From Candidatus Bathyarchaeota archaeon (GTDB taxonomy: Archaea; Thermoproteota; Bathyarchaeia; Bathyarchaeales; DTEX01): DNA of 32,695 bases. The translations under genes were made by a program, and so were the position numbers. Under the pieces are notes generated by a model, which saw nothing but the letters and a program-made list of their open reading frames with translations, searched no databases and was not told the origin of the DNA. The stretch is from positions 25,502 to 58,196 of the forward strand of contig PIYB01000009.1 of assembly GCA_003601835.1 (NCBI GenBank). Reading direction: 5' to 3'. Positions 22,407-30,389 of the stretch are shown piece by piece (the stretch's first letter is position 1; each line of letters starts with the position of its first letter).

Positions 22407-22952
22407 ATGACCCCTGACATTTTTAACTACGCGGATAATAAGGGCGAAAGAATCTTGAAGGAAAAAGAAGGCTTGTCTCAATTCTGCAGCTCAGCCGTTA
22501 GGTTGGGAGCCGTAGACACGAAGATCATAGAAGCCGATCTGGTTGTGATCAGAAAACAGGTTCGGTGAAAGTGCCGTTTCGGCTACAGCTCTTACGGCAA
22601 GTCCCTGATACGTCCCCATTACACTCCAACCCCCGAACGAAACGCAGACTCTGCTGAAAGAGTATGAATACGCCTTGATCTTCCGTTCTAAACCTTTAGC
22701 TCTCAAAAGTTTAGCTATTGACTGGAAAGAAAGATCTTTCTAGCGGGTTATCCTGCCGCATTAGCTTTTTCCTCAAGCTCCTGCCCCCTCTGCGAAAAAT
22801 GCAACGTGGAAGGCAGCTACCGTGTTAAACCCTTAGAAGCTAAGCCTTCCATGGAAGCCTGTGGGATCAGCGTGTTTGAAACCGCGAGCAATGCTGGTTA
22901 CAGAATTGAGGTGTTACGGTCAAAAAGCAGGATTATTTACGTTACGGCTTAG
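22407..22952 (+). pseudogene. DUF2284 predicted metal-binding protein, degraded (one nonsense codon, two frameshifts)
   Basis: Pieces in three frames align in order with DUF2284. From ATG 22407: FCSSAVRLGAVDTKIIEADL then VVIRKQVR and an in-frame TGA at 22566-22568, followed by KCRFGYSSYGKSLIRPHYTP. A shift near 22640 gives TQTLLKEYEYALIFRSKP. A second shift near 22738 gives LAGYPAALAFSSSSCPLCEK and CNVEGSYRVKPLEAKPSMEA then CGISVFETASNAGYRIEVL, ending TAG 22950-22952. Even the first cysteine cluster is eroded (GYSSYG for GCPxYG; RPHY for CPPY). The gene is dead beyond what read error would explain. Function of the family is unknown; the cysteines suggest metal or Fe-S binding. Confidence 0.85.
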
Positions 22953-22981
22953 TCTTGATGCGTTGAAGGTTCCTTACGTTT

Positions 22982-23464
22982 TTACACGAATCTCCCGTCG
23001 TCTTTTGCTTTGGGAAGCCGGCTTACTCTTTTTTCTAGCCAACCTGTTTTCTCAACTTTTCTTAAATCGAACTCTGGAACATAAGGTTTGATGTCCAAAA
23101 GCGGCGTTCCATCCACAACATCCACGTCTCGGATGTGAAGCATGTTTCTTTCAACCTTGATGAGCTGCACGATTGAAAGCCCTATTGGGTTTGGTCGTGG
23201 CGGCGCTCGTGTGGCGAATATTCCTCGCAAATTGTTATCCATGTAAGGTTTAACCTTCAAAGAAACTCTTTTTGCTAAATGAAAATGATAGATCAAGATA
23301 AGATGTGAAAACCCGTCAACGTCTTTGAGCCCTTCCGCATACTCGGGAAAAACCTCAACGGTTCCTTCCACATCTTTTGCGGCTGTCGGTTGAATCGGTG
23401 TACCCCGAGGTTCTTTGAAAGGAGAATGGATGATTCCTATAGGCTGATACTTTATCTCGTTCAT
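22982..23464 (-). CDS. trmO: tRNA (N6-threonylcarbamoyladenosine-37-N6)-methyltransferase TrmO
   Basis: 160 residues of the TrmO/TsaA (formerly UPF0066) beta-barrel family. QPIGIIHSPFKEPRGTPIQP at the start, VDGFSHLILIYHFH and RAPPRPNPIGLSIVQL are the standard motifs, and DGTPLLDIKPYVPEFD closes the barrel. TrmO uses AdoMet to methylate t6A37 in tRNA-Thr type tRNAs. Length is normal for the short archaeal form. ATG 23464 has GATGAG close upstream. The broken DUF3795 gene lies 58 nt upstream on the same strand. Confidence 0.93.
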   Translation of the reverse strand: MNEIKYQPIGIIHSPFKEPRGTPIQPTAAKDVEGTVEVFPEYAEGLKDVDGFSHLILIYHFHLAKRVSLKVKPYMDNNLRGIFATRAPPRPNPIGLSIVQLIKVERNMLHIRDVDVVDGTPLLDIKPYVPEFDLRKVEKTGWLEKRVSRLPKAKDDGRFV

Positions 23465-23522
23465 GAACTCATCGCCTTATGATATTTGAATCGTATGAAG
23501 GAATTTATTAGAATGTTTGCTG

Positions 23523-23933
23523 TTATGGACAGAATAATGCGGCTCCTTTTTTCTTTTGTTCAGCAATCCAAGCTTGCACTCCGATTTCCTTCATCTTTTT
23601 TAGGTTCTCAACGGTTCTTTTGTGGTGGGAAAGGCCGTCGGACGCAAATTCTTCTAAGAGTTCACAGGGAAAATCTGAGCATTGAAAACAGTATTCGTGA
23701 CCTTTCTTCTTTGCACACAGCATTATTTTGCAGTCTGAGCTCCAGTGGCGGTCAATCGGTCCTCTGCAACCTTCGCATGTTATCTTCTCAGGTTTTACTG
23801 TTTAGCTGCGTTCCTTCTTGAACCATTCTATTATCCTGTTCCTAAGTTCCTCGTTGCCGTGACCAGCTTCATATATGTCGCATTTCGCACAGTTCAAGCC
23901 GCAAATGGACAGGTTCCATTCTTCACTCATCAT
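23523..23933 (-). pseudogene. DUF3795 cysteine-rich protein, interrupted by one in-frame TAA
   Basis: ATG 23933 (or 23930) starts MSEEWNLSICGLNCAKCDIY then EAGHGNEELRNRIIEWFKKE, meets TAA at 23802-23804, and carries on in the same frame: TVKPEKITCEGCRGPIDRHW, then SSDCKIMLCAKKKGHEYCFQ and CSDFPCELLEEFASD to the stop at 23523-23525. The CGLNCAKC and CSDFPC motifs define DUF3795, a probable metal- or Fe-S-binding domain of about 130 residues, the length obtained here. One substitution would restore it. The downstream piece also has a possible internal ATG (23723). Function of the family is unknown. Confidence 0.85.
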
Positions 23934-24181
23934 TCAGCCACCTAATACAAACATAATCTGTTTGGTTAAAACCGAATTTAACTGAAACGGATGAAGACTA
24001 ACACCTTGCAGTTTTGGCTTTGCCTGCGTCTTTGGGTTTATCCGTTCGAAGCCTTGACTTACATCAAAAGCTATGCCCAGAAGAACCGCATCAGCACCGT
24101 AACATATATTGAAAGGCCTCTCCTTTTAAAGGCAGATAAATACGTGTGTATGAATCACAGCTCTCTAGCGCGGTAGGGTTT

Positions 24182-24931
24182 ATGGGTTTCGAAATAATAT
24201 GGCTTGGTTCTGCTGCGAGCTTAATCGCCGGCTTATCCACCACCCTCGGAGCTCTCCCAATGTTATTCACCAAGAAGGTTTCAGATAGACTTATGGATGT
24301 GATGCTCGGGTTCTCCGCGGGCATAATGCTTGCGGCTACCTCTTTCAGTCTGCTTATCCCTGCTTTAGAACTGGGCGGGTCATGGGTAGCCGGCTTAGGA
24401 GTCCTCATAGGTGCGTCTGTTATACATCTAATCGATCGTTTCGTCCCTCATTTCCATCCGAGAGTGGGCCTCGAAGGGCGACCTTCAAACTTGTCAAGGG
24501 TCTGGTTGTTTGTTATCGCGGTGACCATACATAACTTCCCCGAGGGACTAGCTGTTGGAATAAGCTTCGGAAGCGGCGACGTGAAGGCAGGACTTATAAT
24601 AGCCACAGCAATCGGTCTGCAGAACATTCCTGAAGGCCTTGCGGTTGCGATGCCCCTTTTGAAGGAAGGGTACAGCCGCAGACAAGCTTTGTGGTACACG
24701 ACGCTTACCGGTTTGGTTGAACCCGTTGGCGGGTTATTGGGCGTTGGAATAGTCTCGTTTTCTAACACTGTTCTGCCTTGGGGTCTCGCTTTTGCCGCTG
24801 GTGCGATGCTTTTCATAATAAGCGACGAGATGATTCCTGAGAGCCACAAGAAAGGTTTCGAAAGGGAGGCTACTTTCGGGTTGATTGTCGGGTTTGTCGT
24901 CATGATGTTTCTTGACACCCTTTTCTCTTGA
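24182..24931 (+). CDS. ZIP-family divalent metal transporter (ZupT/GufA-like)
   Basis: 249 residues from ATG 24182; GTG 24146 is an alternative. About eight hydrophobic helices. The metal-path motifs HNFPEG (117-122, helix 4) and QNIPEG (147-152, helix 5) and the late EMIPESH are typical for ZIP proteins, which import Zn, Fe or Mn. The loop between helices 3 and 4 has a short His-containing segment (PHFHPRVG). A TATA-like box (GATAAATAC, about 24135) lies upstream. Metal specificity cannot be read from the sequence. Confidence 0.92.
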   Translation: MGFEIIWLGSAASLIAGLSTTLGALPMLFTKKVSDRLMDVMLGFSAGIMLAATSFSLLIPALELGGSWVAGLGVLIGASVIHLIDRFVPHFHPRVGLEGRPSNLSRVWLFVIAVTIHNFPEGLAVGISFGSGDVKAGLIIATAIGLQNIPEGLAVAMPLLKEGYSRRQALWYTTLTGLVEPVGGLLGVGIVSFSNTVLPWGLAFAAGAMLFIISDEMIPESHKKGFEREATFGLIVGFVVMMFLDTLFS

Positions 24932-25051
24932 GGGCTCTTGAAGGAAGCAACCGTCCTGAATCCTTTGCACACTTTTTTGTCTGAGGGTTGCGACAAAGAG
25001 ATGTATGGCGTCGTGTAACGTAAAGCTTATATGTGATGAGGGGGCACTAGA

Positions 25052-25075
25052 GTAGTAAAGTTATAACTATACTAC
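25052..25075. promoter_or_regulatory. 24-bp imperfect palindrome at the S-component promoter, operator candidate
   Basis: GTAGTA and TACTAC arms enclose the perfect palindrome AGTTATAACT; 22 of 24 positions are symmetrical. It lies about 25 bp after a TATA box (CTTATATG, 25025-25032), so it would cover the transcription start of the gene at 25098. Confidence 0.6.
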
Positions 25076-25097
25076 GTTGAATGTTGAGGGACTGAAA

Positions 25098-25850
25098 ATG
25101 GCTCAAGCAAAAACCTCATCCACGTTCACCGTGACAGTTACAGCTGTCTTCACAGCCCTAGTTTGTGCCGCAACAATAATTTTCTCAATGTATGTTCCGT
25201 CAACAGAAGGCTTCTTTAACATCGGCGAATCAATGGTTTTCCTGTCAGCTCTCCTCTTCGGACCGTTCGTCGGGGCTTTCGCCGGCGGCGTAGGATCCAT
25301 GATTGCAGATCTATTATTAGGCTATCCGCATTACGCTCCAGCCACACTCATCATTAAAGCATGCGAAGGATATGTAGTCGGGTTCCTGCAGAAGAACAAC
25401 CCTCGACTGGTTTCCAAAACTCACTGGAAGATCTTCACCTCAATCTTAGGATTGGTTGCCGGCGTCCTGTTAGCGGTTGTCGGCAGCATCTACTACAGCG
25501 GCGAATCGGAGCTAACCCTAGGATTCACAGCATACACCCTGTTTCTCCCGTACCAGTTCTGGCTGGTCCTAGGCGCTGCAGCAGCATGTTGCTTAGCAGG
25601 AATAGGGTTCGTTGCCGATCCAGAGTTCGGCTGGACCGTTTTCTCAGTAATCGCAGGCGGCTTCGTCATGGTCCTCGGCTATTTCATCTATCAAATGTTC
25701 TTCATAGGCTGGCTTTTCAACATCCAAGCTGTCGCAGTGGCAGAACTACCCATCAACATCGGGCAAATGACAGTGGGAGCCGTTATTGCACTTCCAATCG
25801 CCAAGATTGTTTGGCGGGCGTTTCCCTATCTCAAACGTGGGAAAGAATAG
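25098..25850 (+). CDS. ECF transporter S component (substrate-specific membrane subunit)
   Basis: 250 residues from ATG 25098, which has GAGGGA 6 nt upstream; TTG 25077 is an in-frame alternative. The first helix is VTAVFTALVCAATIIFSMYV. The segment FFNIGESMVFLSALLFGPFV, then GAFAGGVGSMIADLLLGYPH and YAPATLIIKACEGYVVGFL, is typical of S components of the ECF riboflavin-transporter-like superfamily. It needs the shared EcfA-EcfA-EcfT module, which is encoded 21 kb away at 1.7-4.2 kb. About six to seven membrane helices, the second half less conserved. Substrate unknown; a vitamin or nucleobase-like compound is likely. The gene is preceded by a strong palindrome, so it is probably repressed by a dedicated regulator. 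Confidence 0.85.
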   Translation: MAQAKTSSTFTVTVTAVFTALVCAATIIFSMYVPSTEGFFNIGESMVFLSALLFGPFVGAFAGGVGSMIADLLLGYPHYAPATLIIKACEGYVVGFLQKNNPRLVSKTHWKIFTSILGLVAGVLLAVVGSIYYSGESELTLGFTAYTLFLPYQFWLVLGAAAACCLAGIGFVADPEFGWTVFSVIAGGFVMVLGYFIYQMFFIGWLFNIQAVAVAELPINIGQMTVGAVIALPIAKIVWRAFPYLKRGKE

Positions 25851-25943
25851 ACATTTTAAGCCACAACTAGCCCATAAGCATCTTTTCGAATCTGTTTGAT
25901 TTGTCCAATTTCAGATTTAAGGCGGAAAACTGCCGTCTTCATG

Positions 25944-25957
25944 AACATTTTCATGTT
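25944..25957. promoter_or_regulatory. Inverted-repeat regulator site candidate upstream of purF
   Basis: AACAT-TTTC-ATGTT lies just upstream of the TATA region (CATATTTATTTAG, about 25963-25975) of purF. A like motif (AACAT-GAG-ATGTT) is upstream of the MFS gene. Confidence 0.4.
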
Positions 25958-26002
25958 AAAATCATATTTATTTAGTATCAATTTTAAAATGTATAGAGGA
26001 AA

Positions 26003-27439
26003 ATGCACGAGCACTGCGGTATAGTCGGAATATTCTCTTTCGAAGGAAAAAACGTAGTTCCGATGCTCATCATTGGATTAGAAACGCTTCAACATAGAGG
26101 CCAAGAAACCTGGGGAATAGCCGTACCCGACCACCAAACCTTCAGAAGAGCTGGGACAGTCTCCCAATCCGTTGAAGAAGAATACAAAACTATTTCAAAA
26201 ATTAATGGACCCGCTGGCATAGGGCACGTGAGATATTCAACTACAGCCAAATCGGTTCTACGGAATGCGCATCCAATAGACATAGGTAACCCCGCAAGCA
26301 AGCACAGTTTCAGCATTGCACATAACGGAACCTTGGAGCGACAGTTGATTGTTGAAACCCTAAAAGATGAAGGTATAACGGTTTCAAACGGGTTAACTGA
26401 CACCGAGCTGATGGGACGAGCACTTCATCAATACTTGAAGAAAGGAATGAACTGGGTTGAAGCCTTCGAAGCGTTAAATCCATATTTGAACGGTTCCTTC
26501 TCAACAGTAATCCTGACGGCGAAAGGCGAGCTCATAGCGGCAAGGGATGAAAAAGGGTTCAGACCTCTCTGCCTCGGCTGGCACGAAGAAACAAACTCAT
26601 ACATCGTTGCGTCCGAAAGCTGCGCGCTAGATGTTCTGGGCGCCCGCCTAATCCGGGATATCAACCCCGGCGAAGTTTTAAAAATAGACAAGAAAGGACT
26701 AACCAGGGAACAATTTTCCGTTCAAGAACATCACGCTCACTGCCCTTTCGAATACACGTATTTTGCGCACCCCAGCTCCCGAATAGAGGGAGTAACGGTT
26801 TATGAGGCGAGAAAAAACATCGGCCGAATCTTAGCGGAGAAATATCCTGTTGACGCGGACATTGTTGTACCGGTCCCCGACTCAGCGAGGCCGGCTGCTT
26901 TGGGTTATTCCGAGCGTTCCGGTATTCCGTTTGAGGAGGGATTGATGAAGGATCGGTACAAGAAGAAGGGAAGCTGGAGGAGCTTCATTGAACCTGAGAA
27001 AAGGGAGGACGTGGTGTCCAACATCACCGCGATCAAGGAAGTAGTAGACGGAAAAAGAATTGTCCTGATAGATGACAGCATAGTCAGGGGAACAAGCTCA
27101 AGAATCATCGTCGGACAGAAGCTTCGAAAAGCAAAACAAGTTTCGTTACTCCTGACTTTTCCACCCATCATCTACCCGTGTTACGCCGGCATCGACTTCC
27201 CAACCCAGCAGGAGCTTCTTGCGTACAGAGTGTGCGGAACCACGAAAACCCTCGCCGAGATCAACAAGGCTGTCGCAAAACACATAGGGATAAACCTCAT
27301 AGGCTACAATGACGCGGACGGCTTAAGCAAAGGCGTAGGAATACCGAAGTGCGAGATGTGCCTTTCTTGCACAACCGGCGATTACAGTTGTCTCAAACGC
27401 AAACCAGAGTTCAAGACGCGGGAAGAGATGAAACAATGA
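26003..27439 (+). CDS. purF: Amidophosphoribosyltransferase
   Basis: 478 residues. The first step of purine synthesis: glutamine plus PRPP to phosphoribosylamine. The nucleophile is C5 (MHEHCGIVGIF), exposed after removal of a four-residue propeptide. GIGHVRYSTTAKS and AHNGTLERQ belong to the glutaminase domain, and VLIDDSIVRGTSS (about 354-366) is the PRPP loop. The end carries CEMCLSCTTGDYSC, part of the cysteine set that binds an Fe4S4 cluster in this subclass. AGAGG precedes ATG 26003. Its stop overlaps the guaA start, so the two are translationally coupled. Confidence 0.96.
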   Translation: MHEHCGIVGIFSFEGKNVVPMLIIGLETLQHRGQETWGIAVPDHQTFRRAGTVSQSVEEEYKTISKINGPAGIGHVRYSTTAKSVLRNAHPIDIGNPASKHSFSIAHNGTLERQLIVETLKDEGITVSNGLTDTELMGRALHQYLKKGMNWVEAFEALNPYLNGSFSTVILTAKGELIAARDEKGFRPLCLGWHEETNSYIVASESCALDVLGARLIRDINPGEVLKIDKKGLTREQFSVQEHHAHCPFEYTYFAHPSSRIEGVTVYEARKNIGRILAEKYPVDADIVVPVPDSARPAALGYSERSGIPFEEGLMKDRYKKKGSWRSFIEPEKREDVVSNITAIKEVVDGKRIVLIDDSIVRGTSSRIIVGQKLRKAKQVSLLLTFPPIIYPCYAGIDFPTQQELLAYRVCGTTKTLAEINKAVAKHIGINLIGYNDADGLSKGVGIPKCEMCLSCTTGDYSCLKRKPEFKTREEMKQ

Positions 27440-28986
27440 TGTCGAAGCCGGATGCAATTCTCGTCTTCGACTTCGGAGGGCAATACTGCCACTTGATTGC
27501 CAGAAGAGCACGGGAGTCCAATGTTTACTCAGAGATAGTGCCATGCGACGTAACTGTCGAGGAGCTGCAGAAGATTGGGTCCCGCCTTAACGTCAAGGGG
27601 TTGATATTCTCGGGCGGACCGTCCAGCGTGTACGACCCGTCTGCTCCGAAGATTGACCCGCGCATTCTAGACTTGGGCATACCCATTCTAGGGTTATGTT
27701 ACGGACACCAGCTCATAGCTCACCTCATGGGGGGAACCGTAAAGGGGGGCTCTAAGCAGGAATACGGCATCACCTATGTTACGGTGGTTCATCCAGTCGG
27801 CGTATTGAAAGGTATGAAAAAGAAAGAGAAAGTTTGGATGAGTCATGGGGACACCGTTCAAAGCCTTCCTGAAGACTTTGAGGTTTTAGCCTATTCTGAG
27901 AACTGTCCTGTCGCCGCTTTCCGTCACGAAGAAAAAGCGATCTACGGACTGCAGTGGCACCCTGAGGTTGTACACACAGAACACGGCGAACAAATGTTAA
28001 AAAATTTCATTTTTGAAGTTTGCAGATGCCGAGCTAACTGGAGACCGTCACATGTTGTTGAGCAACAGATTAAGCTGATGAAGGAAACGGTCGGCGGAGA
28101 AAAAGCCATCATAGCGCTGAGCGGAGGCATCGACTCAGGTACCGCTGCGATCATAGCAGCAAAGGCTCTCGGGGAAAACCTGACCGCTGTGTTCGTGGAT
28201 CACGGGTTCATGCGGGAAGGAGAATCCAGTTACGTTAAGGAAGTCTTTGGAAAGCTCGGCGTAAAGGTCACAGTTGTCGAAGCCAGCGAAAGATTTTTCA
28301 AAAAACTAAAAGGCGTCACCCAACCTGAAGAGAAGAGAAGGATCATTGGGAACGAGTTTGTAAGGGTTTTCGAAGAGGAAGCGAGGAAGATAGGCGCACA
28401 ATACCTCATACAGGGAACAATTTATCCCGACAGAATCGAATCGGGATTCCGTAAACATTCGGACAAGATTAAAAGTCACCACAACGTTGCAGGTCTCCCA
28501 ACCGACATCAAATTCAAAGCAGTAATCGAACCCCTAAAAGACCTGTACAAAGACGAAGCGAGAAAACTAGCCAAGAACCTAGGTCTCCCCGACAGCGTCG
28601 TTTGGAGACAACCGTTTCCAGGTCCAGGCTTAGCAGTGCGGGTTATCGGCGAGGTAACCCCTGAAAAAGTTGAGATCGTGCGGAAGGCGGACAGAATAGT
28701 CTCCGAAGAGATCGAGAAGGCTGGACTGAATAAAGGCTTGTGGCAATACTTCGCTGTTTTGACAAACACGAAAAGCACCGGCGTAAAAGGCGATTCAAGA
28801 GCCTACGGATACGTTGTAGCAGTAAGGATTGTTGAAAGCCGAGAAGCGATGACAGCCAGCTTCGCCAAGGTTCCTTATGAGGTGTTGGAACGGATCTCTA
28901 CGAGGATAACCAATGAGCTGCCTTCGGTTTCAAGGGTTGTGTACGACGTGACACATAAGCCTCCTGCAACAATCGAATGGGAATAA
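27436..28986 (+). CDS. guaA: GMP synthase (glutamine-hydrolysing), fused two-domain form
   Basis: 516 residues from ATG 27436, which overlaps the purF stop; ATG 27439 is the next codon. The glutaminase domain (1-200) has the GGPSSVY oxyanion region, nucleophile C88 in LGLCYGHQ and the HPE pair in QWHPEVVHTEHG. The ATP-pyrophosphatase domain starts with the P-loop LSGGIDSG near 240, and the dimerisation domain ends TNELPSVSRVVYDVTHKPPA. It converts XMP to GMP. Many archaea split this enzyme into two subunits; here it is a single chain as in bacteria. Coupling to purF makes a purine operon. Confidence 0.96.
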   Translation: MMSKPDAILVFDFGGQYCHLIARRARESNVYSEIVPCDVTVEELQKIGSRLNVKGLIFSGGPSSVYDPSAPKIDPRILDLGIPILGLCYGHQLIAHLMGGTVKGGSKQEYGITYVTVVHPVGVLKGMKKKEKVWMSHGDTVQSLPEDFEVLAYSENCPVAAFRHEEKAIYGLQWHPEVVHTEHGEQMLKNFIFEVCRCRANWRPSHVVEQQIKLMKETVGGEKAIIALSGGIDSGTAAIIAAKALGENLTAVFVDHGFMREGESSYVKEVFGKLGVKVTVVEASERFFKKLKGVTQPEEKRRIIGNEFVRVFEEEARKIGAQYLIQGTIYPDRIESGFRKHSDKIKSHHNVAGLPTDIKFKAVIEPLKDLYKDEARKLAKNLGLPDSVVWRQPFPGPGLAVRVIGEVTPEKVEIVRKADRIVSEEIEKAGLNKGLWQYFAVLTNTKSTGVKGDSRAYGYVVAVRIVESREAMTASFAKVPYEVLERISTRITNELPSVSRVVYDVTHKPPATIEWE

Positions 28987-29069
28987 CTATCCAAAGCCTT
29001 TATACCTGAGAATCGCTGAACCCGCTTTTTGGATCGTGACATAACCGAAAACCAGCATTAAGCCGCTCC

Positions 29070-29100
29070 GAACATAAACAAACATGAGATGTTCATGTTC
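29070..29100. promoter_or_regulatory. Cluster of AACAT/ATGTT half-sites upstream of the MFS gene
   Basis: GAACAT (29070), AACAT-GAG-ATGTT (29081-29093) and ATGTTC (29095-29100) form nested inverted repeats 70-100 bp before ATG 29172 and upstream of a TATA-like GCCTTAAAGGC (about 29114-29124). Confidence 0.4.
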
Positions 29101-29171
29101 TTAATCGTGTGGAAAGCCTTAAAGGCCGTTGAGAATCATAAGAGAGACGGGTTTTTCGTGAAGGCGTCGGG

Positions 29172-30350
29172 ATGAAGGCTAACACAAAAAGTTTCAGGAA
29201 TGTGTTCGCCCTTGGGTTCGTAAGTTTCTTCACTGATGTTTCAAGTGAGATGGTTTTCAGCCTTCTTCCAACATTCATCATAAGGCTCCCCGGGTCCGGG
29301 AGTGCGGTCTTAGGGTTAATCGAGGGCGTAGCAGAGTTCTTAAGCTACGGAATGCGGGTTGTCTCAGGGATATTCTCAGACAGGTTCAGGAAGAGGAAAC
29401 TGCTGGTTTTGGTTGGTTACAGCTTATCGAACATCGTTAAACCATTGTTCGCGGTAGCTCAGACAGCGTTTGAAGCTTTGGCAATACGAGTAACGGATAG
29501 AATCGGTAAAGGCGTAAGAACCTCGCCTAGAGATGCTCTTCTCAGCGAATCGGTTCCGGAAGAACGGAGAGGAATCGCTTTCGGTTTGCATAGAACCCTT
29601 GACCAGACCGGCGCTATTCTGGGACCGTTAATTGCTTCCCTCGGATTGTATGCGCTAGGACTAACCGTAAGAGACATCTTTTGGATCTCTCTGATTCCAG
29701 GCACCGCAGCCCTAGTTGTGCTTCTGGTCTTTGTTGAGGAACGGTTAGGCAAGTCTTCCAACGGGTTCAGGTTGTTGACTGATGTTCATGAGATTCTGAA
29801 GGGGCGGTTCTTATCTCTGCTTTTGGTTGTAGGCATCTTTTCTTTGGGAGCCTTCAATTTTTCATTTGTGCTGCTGAATGCAAGTCAGGCGGGGATCGAA
29901 GAACGCATAATCCCGATAGTCTACGCCCTCATCAACTTAACTCACACCATCATAGCCATTCCTTCGGGGGCGTTGTCAGACAAGATAGGGAAAGAAAAGG
30001 TTCTCCTCATAGGCTACGTTATGTTTCTAGCAGCAGCCGTTTCGCTTTACCTTTTTCCAAGCAACTATCTTTTCGCGTTTCTAATAGCGCTTATATTCGG
30101 GGTTTACGACGGAATCGTCAACACTGTTGCAAGAGCACTAGTTCCGAAGTATGCGGAAAACAGCCTTAGGGGAACTGCATACGGGCTGTACTATCTTGTG
30201 GTTGGTTCATGTTTTCTCGTGGCAAACGTTGTTGTAGGAACCCTTTGGCAAACGTTCGGTCCCTCATCCGCCGCCGTGTACAGCATCACATTTTCATCAA
30301 CAGCAATATTAGGAATGTTGATGTTCATAATCCGTCAAAAAAGGCTCTAA
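29172..30350 (+). CDS. Major facilitator superfamily transporter
   Basis: 392 residues with about twelve hydrophobic segments. The motif after helix 2, GIFSDRFRKRKLLVLVG, is the MFS motif A, and a second copy, GALSDKIGKEKVLLIG, occurs between helices 8 and 9. The stretch DRIGKGVRTSPRDALLSESV, followed by RTLDQTGAILGPLIASL, is typical of a broadly distributed drug- or metabolite-efflux-like subgroup. Substrate unknown. It lies 185 bp after guaA on the same strand with its own promoter region; shared motifs with purF hint at a purine link, which is inference. Confidence 0.9.
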   Translation: MKANTKSFRNVFALGFVSFFTDVSSEMVFSLLPTFIIRLPGSGSAVLGLIEGVAEFLSYGMRVVSGIFSDRFRKRKLLVLVGYSLSNIVKPLFAVAQTAFEALAIRVTDRIGKGVRTSPRDALLSESVPEERRGIAFGLHRTLDQTGAILGPLIASLGLYALGLTVRDIFWISLIPGTAALVVLLVFVEERLGKSSNGFRLLTDVHEILKGRFLSLLLVVGIFSLGAFNFSFVLLNASQAGIEERIIPIVYALINLTHTIIAIPSGALSDKIGKEKVLLIGYVMFLAAAVSLYLFPSNYLFAFLIALIFGVYDGIVNTVARALVPKYAENSLRGTAYGLYYLVVGSCFLVANVVVGTLWQTFGPSSAAVYSITFSSTAILGMLMFIIRQKRL

Positions 30351-30389
30351 AATAGACGTTGCTTGCTCATCTAGGAACTCAGCGAATTT

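Noticed and set aside
17899-22568. TGA recoding (Trp or selenocysteine) suggested by in-frame TGA in the UxuA and DUF2284 genes
   Set aside because: TGA serves as the normal stop in several intact genes here, and both genes also carry frameshifts, so nonsense mutation is simpler. No SECIS-like element was recognised.
23991-24176. 61-codon plus-strand ORF between DUF3795 and the ZIP gene
   Set aside because: No ribosome site, no recognisable pattern, and it overlaps the ZIP promoter region.
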